Below, in pieces: positions 37,401 through 50,000 of a stretch of DNA of 64,000 nucleotides. The translations under genes and the position numbers were made by a program. Each line of letters opens with the position of its first letter. Position 1 is the first letter of the stretch. This stretch comes from Serilophus lunatus (lineage: Eukaryota; Chordata; Aves; Passeriformes; Eurylaimidae): contig VXBA01005448.1 in the NCBI GenBank assembly GCA_013399895.1, positions 660,271 to 724,270 of the forward strand, read 5' to 3'. The notes under the pieces were generated by a model. The model was given only the letters and a program-made list of their open reading frames with translations. It was not told the DNA's origin and ran no database searches.

Positions 37401-40400
37401 CATCAGCAGGAAGAGGCTAGAGGTCACGCTTTTAGTTTAAAAAAAGGCAAAGTCATGTCAGAAAACAGATATTGGTTCTCATTTTTGGACACTAACCAAT
37501 GAATGGTTCCTATCCATTAGAACCTTTCAAGAGATTTGTTTGATGATCCAGCAGAACTTCAGACAGTTGCCCTGGCACAGTGTGGGACATGAATGAAGGA
37601 CAACCCTATGCAAAGGACCCAATTCAGGTTTATGAAAGCGTTTTATTACTCACAGGGACACACACATGCATATTAACTGGAAGTCTGTGCTCTCCAAACC
37701 TTGCACTGCTTTGGGATTTGCAGGAGGGGTTTGTAGGATGCTTGGAAGCCCTCTCTGTGCCACACCAGTGTTGTGTTAAATGGTTTGTGCTGCTAAGTGA
37801 GTGTGTGGATGCTCTACAAAGAAAAGTGCAGAGGATGGGGCAAGGAGATGAGGATTCATGGGGTATACAGTGTAAAACTGTGGTAAGCAAAAATATTGTA
37901 GTGAATGTAATTTTGAGAGTAGTGCCTTTAATAGAGAACTTCCTGAAGGGAAGAATTTAGTCTGTAGAGTCACCTGCACACTACCAGCAATATTTTATAA
38001 CTAGTGTTCTCCCCAGAGTGCTTTTTTTTTGGTCCAGTTGGGTATTAGAATTTGTTATCCAGATAAACCAGTGTATCTGCAGAGTGTTGCTGAAAGACCC
38101 AAGTGTCAGGAACTAACTGATTAATGACAACCTTAAAACCCAGCAGTGGTGGCTGCCAAATGACAAGCTTAAGCCACCAGAGAGCTTGCATGGGTCCCTG
38201 TGCCTGGCATCTCTATAGGATGGATCAACAGACTTAACTGCCCTCCCACCAGGGATGGCTTTAAGTGTTTAACGAAATGTAAATTGTCCTATTTTGGCTT
38301 TAAAACAAACAAAAATAAGGGTTGTGGGTTGTTTGGTTTTGTTGTTGTTTTGGATTTTTTTTCTATATAGGCTTTCTGCTATGCCCTTTTGTGTCACAGT
38401 TCACCCAGTATTTGAAGACTCTTCTGTATCTTAAATCCTTGTCTTAGATTTTAAAAAATATTAATCTGCGTGTACTTGATATGTGAAATATATACTCAGA
38501 GACTTTGATGATCAAAACACCTCAATTTCTTAGTTAAATTATTTTGAAGCTTGCCTTGGGGCTCCTATAAGCACTATTTATTGGTAGACAACTGTGGTAG
38601 TCTTCTTTGTAGTTTGCTTCTTGCAGCATCCTCTGCTTTTTATGGCTCTCAGAGCACAAAATGTGAGTGCAGCTTTGGAAGCCCTGTGAGTTTGTGACAC
38701 ATGACGTCAGCTACAAGGGGGAGTAGCTACATCAGGCAGTGCTGCACTGTGTGAGCCCAGACTACATCTCCCTGGGAGCTGCTATACCATTGTGAAACAT
38801 AGGTGCCCTCCTGTGGGCATCCCACTGCTTCTCCTTGTGGTATGAGGAGGCTGGGATTGCCTTGCCTGCCTGGAAATGCTTTGGCTTAGGTTTTGAGGAG
38901 GATGCTAAGAATCTTTGATTACGCTTACTTGTTGGGTTATTTTTACTTCTAAGCCAATTCAAACAGCAGGGGCTAAAATCATCCCTCCCTCCAAACTGTA
39001 ATTTCAGCAGTTGTTCAGGAAACTGACTTCTCTTCCCCTCATCCCAGGAGAGTTTGACATTGCCCTGAGGTCAGGATATGCCCTCAGTATCAAAATAGGC
39101 ATTTAATTGCATTCATAAATGCACAGATCTAATTAATTTTTGGCTGGGGAACACACATGAAAGTAAGGCATTAATCAAACATTCTTTCCCAAATGCCATT
39201 ATTTGGGAATTCTGAGCGTTTTGTTTCAGGGTCACTGTGAAGGTATCTGCCTCATCGCCTGCCTGAGCTGGGCAGAAGCTTTGGTGTCAGATTTGTTTGC
39301 TTAACCTCAGTGTAAGGTTTCCATAGCTCTTCATGTTCACAGTCTTTTCATGGAGCTGTTCAATGGAGAGAGATCTGTGCTTGGTAACCTGAGCCATGGC
39401 TCCAACAGGATGATGGTGTTTGCAGTTAAGAGGTTGTTCCAATTCCTCTTGCACACTGATGTGCCCCGATAGCACTGAGCAGCCAGAGACCAAAACTGGA
39501 TTAGGGAACCCATGCAAAATAAAAATCCACATCTAAAGTCTACAAGACTTTCTGGAGAGAAGGTGAAAGAATTGCACATCAGCTAATGCTTAATACAGAA
39601 ATGAGACTGGCTACAGGTGGCAAATAGTGCATGCATTATTTATTCTGTATTTAGCATCTGTATTAAGTGCTGCCTCCTTCGTGTGTGCCACACAAAGGGT
39701 GAGTTTGCCCATTTTAGGTGCACCTTGAAGGATTTCTGAGAGACAAGAACAGCAGCTGGAAGGTAGCCAGGTGGTAGAAGTGGACTTTTGGCAAAAGAGT
39801 TCTTGGTGAGGCAGCCTAAGTTTGTTCAGGAGAGTGAACCTCAAAAGTGAATCAACATGAACATTTAGATGAGAGTTAGCTGAATTTTTTCATCTTTTAG
39901 AAGAAGGTGTTGGTTCTTTCAGCAAAGCTAATTAGAACCACTTGTAAAGATCAAATTCTGCTGTGTTACATGTATTTAAACACATCAGATTTACTACATC
40001 TGACTTTCTCAGAGGGACGCAGGGGAAGATTTGGTGATTGGACTCTGAACACAATGGAACAATTTCCTTTATTGGGTGCCCAAAGTTAATAGTATAAATC
40101 CTTGCTGAGCCACCTAAGCCAGCTGACTTGAAGAAAAAAGTCCTTATTAATGAAGAACTCACCAACAACCAAAACAAACCAACCAAACAAAATGAAGTTT
40201 TATTGGATGGATGTGTTTTTTCAGCAATATTTGCTTACCACTCCTATTAAGGCAAAGAACAATAAGCAGTAGTTTCCTACATGGTGATATAAGGTTTACA
40301 TAGCTCAGTTTTGTCATTCAAAACCAGAGGATAACCCTTACTTCCAATGCAATCAAAGGGTCTCTCATTGACAAAAGCCTAATCATGACCCTTCCCTCAT

Positions 40401-43400
40401 GAAAAATATAAATAGTAAGTAATGAGGATTATTGCTGGTCCAACATCTTGTATGTTCACTGGTGTTTGCAGAAATCTTTCAGACAAATGGTGGGGATTAG
40501 TGCAAACCCATTTGTACAGCTGTCTAGATTTTGTTGCCTCAGAAGCCCAGTCTGCATAAAAATATGTGGATTATCAGCAAATTCTTATTTATGGTGAGGG
40601 AAGACAGGTAGGGAGAAGTGTTCTGAATTTAGACAAATGATCAAAGCCATGGCTTTGACATTAGGAACGTTTTTCTTTTTCCATGTTTTTATTATTGTAG
40701 AAACAAAGACCAAAACAGCAAGTGAGAGTTATTAATTTTTCTTAATTTCATTTATGTATTTAATTAATAGTCATGGCTTTGGTATTCCTTTGTGCTGAGC
40801 CTTGGTTCCTTCAGATCTGTTTAGCCACAGTGAACTTATTCTCTAGTATTATTCAGATCACTGGGGTGAATAACATTAAAAATATGTAAAAAAAAAAGAT
40901 TGGCATGTCTTACTTCTGCATGGTTTGCAGAACATCTCCTTGTAACAATAGTAGCACATATCCATGCAGTCAGATATGTCCTGAATAACACGACATTGCT
41001 GAATTTTGCATGGTGGAGGTGGTATGGAGCTTACAAAGCAGACAGCTGTGCTGCAGAATGGGATACTTAAATCCACTGTATGCAGCTGCTTCCCTGGGGA
41101 GCCCAGCTCCAAATGCAGTAAGTGGGAATGCCAGCAGGTCCTGGACCTACCCTAGTGATATTGAACCTTTAGCCATGATTTGGCTCTAGTTTAGCCAAGA
41201 GAGCCAAGACAGGATCCAGCTGCCCTGGGCTGGGCTAGAGGCCTCACCTGTACTTGGAAAAGAATATTGGAGAGCATGATTCTTGGGAATCACACCATCA
41301 TTTTCACTCCTTATTACATTTTGTGTTTAAGAAGAGATGTGCAGCTGGGAGGAGGTTTTTCTTGTGCACTTGTATGTGTTCAGTGGGAGCATCCTGGCAC
41401 TGCCTCCACACGCTGACTTTTACATCTTCAACACATCCAAGTGCTCATATGGTTCCAGTGACATAAGACTTGGGGAAGGCAACAGCAAAAGGTATCACCA
41501 CAAACAAGCTCATGCCTGTTTATCATCTACACCTTTCTTTTTGCTGCCTATTGCTTTGTCTATTCCAGTTTTAAAGAGACATAAGGGCTTTTTTCTGCTT
41601 TAAGGTTTCTGTCTGTTTTTTGCCAGTGTCAAGTTTTTTCATGTAAAATTTTTTACCAATGGCCAAGTGGCCAAGTGCTGCTAGAGGAAGGTGTCTTCTC
41701 CTCTCCAGAGTGCTCTTGAAGACAGCACTGTGTCCAAAATGTCATGTTTGTTAACACAGTCATGAGAGGGAAAAGAGGATTCTGCTTTGTAGATAAACCT
41801 CACATGTTCACTGCTTTGTGGTTGGCATCAGTCGGAAAGAGTTACGAGATTGCGGTACATGTTTTTGTTGCGTTCAAGCTTTATTTACTCTTTTGAGGTG
41901 ATGTACTCATGATATTTAGTGTTACAATACATGGATTTTTTTGGAGAAGCAGATGGAAGGGGAAGGAGAGTATGCCCTTTGCTACAGCATGGCTAAACTC
42001 AGTCATTCCCCAGTGCAGAAAAGCTCCATGGGGTTGGGGCATTGATGTTTGGGGTGGGATTGTTGAAAGAGAGATTCGTCTGCTTGCATATTCAAAGCTT
42101 GTGACATTATTAAATAAATGAAACAAGTGACACTAGGGAAAGTATCTGAACAGCACATCATTTCCTTTGGAAAACAGCCCTGCAGGGTGCTGAAACTTGC
42201 TGCTGTGGAGCTCCAGGATAACTGCGGAACCATGTCAGGGACTGGACTGGAAAAATTATCTGCAGTGGATGTTTTTTTACTTCTCTGTCATCTAGCTGCC
42301 AGGAAGAGGAGTTTAGTGCTGTATTTTGTATATGCACTTTGGTCCTGTTTCTGCCTGAAGCTCTCTCTCAAGTCCTTCCAAATTCTTTACCATAAAAGAT
42401 AATAAAACACTACAGCACTTCACGAAATGTTATCCAGTACTGTTTCTTCAAACACTAAGGCACAAATCAGATTGGGAGCAGAACAGCAATAAAGGGAAAG
42501 ACTGGGAAAAATTTACTCTCCTTTGGAGTAGCTGGATTTTTGCCATCAGTGAAAACCTGGAATCCATCCACTGTATCAAAAAATTAGCAGGTACTTAATA
42601 ATGCTTTTTTTCCCCCCCTCAAGATTCCATGGATACCCACCAGTAATGATTTGCTGTAAGCACTCCATGAAAAGCAATGTTAAATCTTGCTGCCCTCTGC
42701 TTTAGGGGGTCACGGAGAGATGGCTGGGTGGATGTCAGCAGTGGTAAATGCAGAGCATGAAATACTGTCACTGCGAAAGAAGAAGCCAAGTCTTAATCAA
42801 ATAAACAGATTCCTATATACTTCCCCTGTGCTATTTTATAAAGTGTTTATGTAACTGAAAAGATTAACCTTGGGGGGAAAAAAAGGCTAGAAAAAATATT
42901 TTCTTGGCTTCTTATTTATGGCTTTGCTATGGTTGAGGAATTAGTTTGCATTTTACAAAGCCAAAAAGTGGGGGAGGAGAGAGAAGGATTGATTTGAATA
43001 AGGAGAGATATTTCCACGGCTCTCAAAATATTAAAGGAAAACTAAAATCCCAAGGAGTTACTTCTGTCAAATGCAGACACACAGGCAAATCTGAGGCTGG
43101 AGCAGGACTCGGTATCCAGGCAACATCAACATTTTTTGTTAGGCTACTGCCAGCACCACTGACAGCTTTTGCCACTTTGTGGTCACATTAAAAAAAGAAA
43201 ATGCCTGACATCACTGAAATTCTTAGAAATTAGTGTCTCATCCAGCAGATGCGACACACGGCACATGAATATCTTGCAGAAATTCCAAGGGAAAAACCCT
43301 TTGATGAGCTCATGGCTTAGAAAGTGCGTGTGGTTCCCTGTTCCCCTTTAAACCTGGTACTTCGTTTCCCCCAGAGTTTCTTATCCTCTCCACTGGACAC

Positions 43401-45006
43401 AGATACTTGCTGTGCATCAGGGAAGGGTTCACATTCAATCAAGCAGTTTATAAGCAACTTCTGCCCCTGCTGTAAAAGGTGTGGGATTAGAGAAGCCCTT
43501 TGCTGTGCTAAGAAAAACTTTGTCCACTTATGGAATTTCAAGTGGTTTTGTCCTGGAGGTGTTAACACAGCAAAGCAGAAATTTTTCTTAGATCTGAGTA
43601 GTTAAAACTGTTGAAGAGCCAGCCTTGTTCTTCACCATGGACCAGCTCATGGAGCACTGAGCACTCTCCATGCACAGCTACATGTTTTGTGCTCTTGGAG
43701 CAGAAAGCAAAATCATCTTTCACCTTGGGAAGTGCCTTGTGACAGCAACCAAGAGAAGATTGACAAGACACATGGAAATTCCCAATCATGAAAGTGAAGT
43801 AACTCAAAAACCTAGTAAAACTTGTTGCTAACATGAAGATGTATAGCTTGCTGCTGGCTAAGTCACTAAGCACATTAGGAGGAGATGCACAGGGAGCTGC
43901 TAAGCTGCAGAAAGTCATTTGGGCTCTGCTGATGCCCCATACATTCCCTCCCATGTGCAGGCAGGGAGGGTAAAGCAGCAGGGACAAGAGCATCCCCCTC
44001 TGCTCCCAGCTCCCCCAGAGCTTTGTATGTGACCCTGAGTGGATCTTTATTCTCTTTTGGTGAAGTTTCATTGATTACTGTAGTTCAAGAGTATTAATTT
44101 TGTAGAAGATGCTTGTAAATAGGGATGACTGAAAGGAGAATGGGGAACCTGAAGGACTGATTCAGGCAGGTGTTGCTCAGGCCTCTGACTTACAGACCAG
44201 CAGGACCCCCCTTGTCAGTGGTGCACTTGGCACAGGAGTTCATATCACATCTTTTAACACATGCAGGAACAAAACCGACTTGGAAATTAATTTAAAGACA
44301 TCTTGAGAAGCTCAGTTTTGCCAACAATGAGCCTGGGTTTGCTACTGAGGCCAGTGGAAGTTTGGTTTCTTGGGCTGGGGATCGATGCTCTCCACCATGT
44401 GCTTGCATTATCCCACTCTGAGCAATTCCTGAAGAATTTTTCTGTTTGCCTTTGAACACATTAACTTTTAATGGATTGAGGCAGCAAATGAAGTAAAGCC
44501 AGAAACCTGCGGTCACCATGAAAATCTGCTTCATCTGCTGTGAGTCTTCATTTTCTCTAAAATTTTTAATTAACTTTCTGGTTAATAGGAGTAGAAAAGA
44601 GATTAGTCTAAGCATGAGACTCTTGAAGTAACACACAGCGACTGAAGACAGATTTTCATCTGAAGCTCTCATAGAGATGATGTGAATTATCCCTGGTCAT
44701 GCATAGCAGAGCTTAGAATAAAACTGAAGTCTATTAATGCCATATTCAGCCTCATTTCAGTGTTCCTTCCTCCCCTCCTCTGCCTTGTGGGTGTTTTATT
44801 GTGTCTGGAAACAACCTACCTGATTTACAGGAATATATAGCTTGGAGCAATAATTTCTGTTTGTGTCTATTAGCAGAGAGGTTTTAATATTTTTTGCTCC
44901 AATGACGCACTTGCAAATATGATGAACATCAAATTTGCCAGGTTTTATTGCCAGCTGCCAAGGTGGTGATGGAGTATTTTTTTTCCCACAAATATGTAAT
45001 AATAGC

Positions 45007-45043
45007 AACAGCCTGTAAAACAGATAGGTTTTTACAGGCTGTT
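45007..45043. repeat. Perfect 14-bp inverted repeat with 9-nt loop
   Basis: The arm AACAGCCTGTAAAA (45007-45020) is perfectly complementary to TTTTACAGGCTGTT (45030-45043), with a 9-nt spacer between them. It would form a stable hairpin in DNA or in the intronic RNA. The stem does not extend further on either side, so it does not look like a full pre-miRNA. Confidence 0.8.
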
Positions 45044-46659
45044 TTAGGCAACTTTGACTCCAAGAGCCAGAATAACACCAGGCAGCATTATGGAAAACTC
45101 GTAGGCCTGTGTCAGAAATGTGACCCCAGGAAGAGTGACACCTGAGTGAGGGACTAAGGATGCAGGAGGCCTTGGGGGCAGACCAAGAAATTCAAGAGTT
45201 TATACTGCTGGATATATTCAGAGTGCTCTAACAATAACACTGAGTTTCTGCTCTGTTTCATGATGTGGAATTTAAGCTGATTAGTAACATGAGCTGCTTG
45301 GTAGAGTGTTTTTACTTTAAGCACTGAAGCCACTGCAAGGTTCTGATCTTGATGAGGTTTGGGAGTCTGATGGTTCTATACAAGTTCTGTTTATCCATGG
45401 TACTATTTTAGGTCATTTTCAAATGTTTTTTACAAGGTACCAATAGTGGTGTGATTGGCCCAATATATTGCTCAGCTAAGTCACCACTAAAAGGGATTTC
45501 ATGATTCCAGAAATCTCTCCTCAATTTGAGGCAAATTGTTTTAAGGAAGCAAGCATGAAAAGATGTTGGCTACCAATTAAGTGTTGGCCTGAGAACTACT
45601 GAGGTGGATGTGCCTGGGCACTTATACCTGCCCTTTGATTCACAAGGCCATCCTAAAACATAAATGGCCAAGGAAGTGTTGTGCAAGGAGTTACTGTGGT
45701 GTTGCTGATTCCCCAGTCTGTCTCTGGCTTTCAAGCAGATCCCTGGGGGACACAGTTGACAGCGTTTTCAGTACGTTCCTTTTCCATCAGCTGCTGTGAA
45801 AAGTTTTCAGACTTTTTTTTTTTTTCTCCTGCCAGGTATTGTGTGTGCAGGCTGGCAGGGTTGTCTTTTCCAGGAATATTCTCTTACTGCCTTGTAGTTC
45901 TCAGGTTTTCAGCCCTTCTGTTATCTTGAGGCTTAAAGACTCAAAGCTTTCTCTGGTTCATGTCTGTGTTGGTCTCAGCCAACTGAGATTTTTCACACAA
46001 TCCTATATATAGCAACTCTGAACTTTGCAATGCTTGATGTTTTCATGTTCCCAGTGAATGAACAGGGAACTTTCTGCCACCCAAGCTGACCCACCCTGCC
46101 TTTTGATTCACTCCCATCATAGGCTTGTGGTTCCTGCAACCACAGCATCTTCCCAGCTGGATGTTGGGGATGTGTCACATGCTTTTTTCCAAGTTACCTG
46201 TCTGCTATTTACATGAATTGGTAGAAGAATCAAGAAATGGTAGATATTTGGACTCGGATGGTTTCACTGTAGATAGTAAACCAACTTTCCTTTACATGTC
46301 TGCTTTGTCCTTTCTTTACCCTGGCAGGTGCCTTATGTTACCATCTCAGTAAGATGCAGGGTCTGTCTTTGTCACTGTGCTTTGATCTCTCTTAAAAAAG
46401 TCAGTAAAGTTTCTTTTGGTATCAACATTGCTGTGTTTGAGCTGGATGCAAAAAAATCTAAAAAAAGCCTCAATCAAACAAAGAATAACAACAACATTTT
46501 CTTTTCCAGACCTCATGAATGTGATAATGTGTGTTTTCTCTTCTATACTCCCATGCCTTCTGGCATATCTGGGACACTAATTCTAGTAAAATCTTTGGAG
46601 CTGGGATATGAGACATCCGCCTCACAAGCTCAGTGTGAACAATATGTCATGTTCTTCTA

Positions 46660-46735
46660 AAAGAAGAAGTAGAGTCATTGAGTCCAACAAGTCCTTGTCT
46701 CGTTCTGTCCCTTGGCAGCCTCGCGCCATCCTGGG
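46660..46735 (-). mobile_element. Possible remnant of a CR1 3' end
   Basis: The string AGAGTCATTGAGTCCAAC resembles the reverse-complemented CR1 terminal segment (AGATCATCGAGTCCAAC). The flanks diverge quickly, and no tail repeat or ORF part is visible, so this is a weak call. Confidence 0.25.
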
Positions 46736-47019
46736 GCTTGGAAACTTTTGGAAAGTCACTTCTCCCTGTGCAGAGGAGCTACAAACCATGCACTTACCTC
46801 CCATCTGCTGAAGACAAAGAAGTGCTATATGAGACTGAGCTGGTGGTGTTCCCAAGATGCTTATCTTAGGGAGTTAACAGAGCTGTTTTGCCAGTTGATC
46901 AGTTATTATGACATTAAAGTATGCAAAGTGTTTGGATTTATTCCTTTGCTTACAATTAACAATACTTCCAAATCATTAATTCATAGGAAAAGTAAGGGTA
47001 GAAAATGAAGACAGATACT

Positions 47020-47051
47020 GGGGGGTTTTGTGGGTTTAGGGTAGTTTGGGG
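47020..47051 (+). other. Canonical G-quadruplex motif
   Basis: Four G-runs (6, 3, 3 and 4 Gs) are separated by loops of 6, 4 and 6 nt, which satisfies the usual G3+N1-7 pattern. It lies on the sense strand of the PRKAG2 intron and could form in the nascent RNA as well as in DNA. A TTTG-repeat follows directly at 47051-47071. Confidence 0.6.
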
Positions 47052-47071
47052 TTTGTTTTGTTTGTTTGTTT
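47051..47071. repeat. Short TTTG-type microsatellite
   Basis: Imperfect TTTG units run directly after the G-quadruplex motif, making a T/G-only low-complexity block of about 50 bp. Confidence 0.6.
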
Positions 47072-50000
47072 ATTTTGGATTTTGTGCAGGTTGTTGGGGT
47101 TTCTTAATCCCTTATATTGGTTCTTAATGACCTGATGAAGGTCTGCTGTCTTTGCTAGGGATGGCTTGAACAATGGAGACGATGGAGGGAGCTGCTGCAG
47201 TGCAAAGAGGCTGCACAGGGGGTTGGATTTCAGTGCAGTCCCTGTCTGTGGATTCCACCCTTTCTATTATAATCCCCTTGCTGGAGCAATCCCTCTTGCA
47301 TTAACAATGCAGTGTTGAGTGATCCTTTAGGAATTTCCCCTCTTGATATTACTCCAGTGTTTAGTTTGTCAGATGGGATCGAATCCTGTGCAATGCCCTT
47401 GGCCATTGATGTAAACAAACTGGCAGCGGCAACATAGAAGGTAGTTAAAGTCCTTCCTATGGATACCCTGGCTTGTCCTTGGGAAATTGTAAGCTCTGAG
47501 CTTGAGTCTGATGAGCAGTTCAGCTCCCTTGTTTTACAAGACTCTGCTTTCACTGCCAGCAAAACAGTGTTTGCAGCGGATCATGGAAAATATCCATTCT
47601 GTGCAAACACCTATAGGTGACCTCATGGTGCTCCTGCAGCATGAAAGCATCTAAGAGCAGGAGAGGCACATGTATGCCAAGTCCTTTGCCCCTGAGGTTA
47701 GGAGATCAAGGGTAGTGTTTCCTTCCTCTGGAAGTTGCTGCTCTCTTGCAGCTGAACAACAGGGTCCATTTTTAATCACTGAAGAATGAGAAAGTCATCA
47801 GTGAAACTGCTGGACCCAGGAATGACCATTAGCTAAGCATTTAGCTTTTCAAGGGGTGGTCCAATTTTCTCTTCAGTCAACATTTCTGGGTTGTCTCACA
47901 TGTCTAATAAGATGCTATTGACCTCTGTCTCTGACTTTGTGGGTATAATGCATATATAGCATATATGTCTTTATTATATCCACTGTAACATTTGTGGGAG
48001 GGTCAACTCCAACATTGCACTATCGTCATTTTTTATTGTAGGAGAACTTCCAAGACTATTTTGAACCAAAAATAGCAGATAATATCAAGCCAGAAGATCT
48101 CTTTTTTGTCGTATTCTGTGCATCATCAAATTTCTTGGCTTTTGCTGTCAGATTCATCTGCTTCTTGTGTTGAGCAGAGGGATATAGAACTTGAAATTGC
48201 TGAGAAATCTCATTATCCTTTGTCGATTTTAGAATGAGGACATTGCTTCCAACATGCATGCTTGTCACTAAAGTTGCATTTTGTGATAAATGTACCAGTA
48301 TGAATGTTAAAAACTGCAGTAAGTGAGTGTGAAGCTGCATTACTCCTAATGCTCCTACTGGCTTATGAGTTGCAAAGGAATGGCTGTTCCGTGAAGGATG
48401 ATCCCTGGCTTTGTGTAGGGTTGACATCTCAGGACAGCTGAGGATTGGTTCAAACTGTTCCTAATTCAGTGAGTTTTTCTCTTCTCCTTCAAATAAATCT
48501 CCCAAGGCAGAATCAGTGGAGGTCTGTATTTCTGTGGAGTCGTGGTGCTATGATTTTTAGTGTCTTTTTTTTTCCATGGGTGTTCACTATTGGATAGTTG
48601 TATGAATTTCACGCTTTAGGTGTGGCCATCCCTAATGAATTTTTTTTTTTTTTGAGTAATTCCTGTCTTTATTAATTTGCTGTCCTTCACTTTGCAAACA
48701 ATTCAGCACTGGTTGAAAGACTTTAATTTAAACTGAAGGGGATATTCTGTTCATCCTGGCAATGCACATTTTAACTTTAACATCATTTAATCTTTTCCTA
48801 TTCTGCATGAGAAGTGAGGAAGCAGGAAAGAAAGAACAGGAAGAGAACAAAAAGGAGATTTGTGATGTTCCAGTGAATACTATCTCTTTCTCAAGGTCTT
48901 GTGGATCAATATAGTTGAAAGTCTCGATAGAAGCAAGAAAGAGAAGCAAGAATTGATGAGAAAAGCACAAGTGGAAAATGCTTCTAAGGAACTTTATTAC
49001 CTCTGCTGGTTTTGGGTTGGGTTTTTTTTTGCAAAAGTTAGTGCTGAGATGTTTTTCTTTAGCTGAGAACTTATTAAATGTTAAGAGTGGTGGTGTCACA
49101 CCAGACATCCTGTACTTGCTGGATCAGACACTGTTTTGCTGTTTTGAGCACAGCCAGATTGTGGTGCATATAATAACAGCTCAAATTTTCACATTGCGAT
49201 CTGAAATTGCTGAAGAAGTGAGTGCTGGAAACATATGCACCAAGTTTGTTAGTAGGATGTGGGGAAATGATAAAATTATCATTTGGATGGGATCACAGTC
49301 ATCAGTCCCAGCTTATTGATCCTCTGGGATAGGTTCTCTGAGCCTGAAATAGTGTTTTTCTTACTAGAAATCGCGAATATGCCAACACTACCATCACTAT
49401 TACTCCTATTCCTGCTGGTTTGTGTTATGAGCTCTGGAAAGGTAGGATAGAAAAACATCACAAAGACACAGGATGTAATTTATAAGTAATTTACCAGGAG
49501 TTCTGGGGAATATAGTGTGCACCTTTGGGGACCGCTAAAAAGAAGTAAAATTGAACTTCTGGATTTTTCAAACCCCATTTAGTGCCCGCCTGACAGCTTC
49601 AGAGATTGAAATCTTTCTTAATGCACAGTGAAAGCAGCATGAAGTAGTATTAAAAAATGGGATAAAGACAAAAAACTCGTTACAGTGAAACACTTGGTTA
49701 TGATTATGGGAAGTAACTGAGCCCAGCTTGGAGTCATAAACTTGCAATTCTTTTATGGGGTGTGAGCTGGGCTTGGACAAGATGGAGAAAGTGGTAGATT
49801 GTGTTTCCCTTTGAAAACATGGGCTGTATGTTCTGTTCAACCAGCCTGCAAATGGCATTTGGGCTAAACAGGCATTTTGTTATTGTGCATTGCATCACCT
49901 GGACCCCTGAGGGGCTTTTTTTAGAGCAAAGATTTTTTTACATATTTATTTGCATATTATTTTGAAATATTTTCCAAATATGGTGAAATACGGTTGCAAT

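Noticed and set aside
43562..44071. Longest ORF in the window, 169 codons on the minus strand
   Set aside because: No recognisable domain, no splice signals or promoter context, and a length expected by chance somewhere in 64 kb on six frames.
47230..47562. 110-codon minus-strand ORF with a protein-like composition
   Set aside because: I considered a degraded mobile-element or retroviral fragment but found no diagnostic motif; a translated search would be decisive.
48056..48427. 123-codon minus-strand ORF
   Set aside because: No known motif; no repeat structure or splice sites support it.
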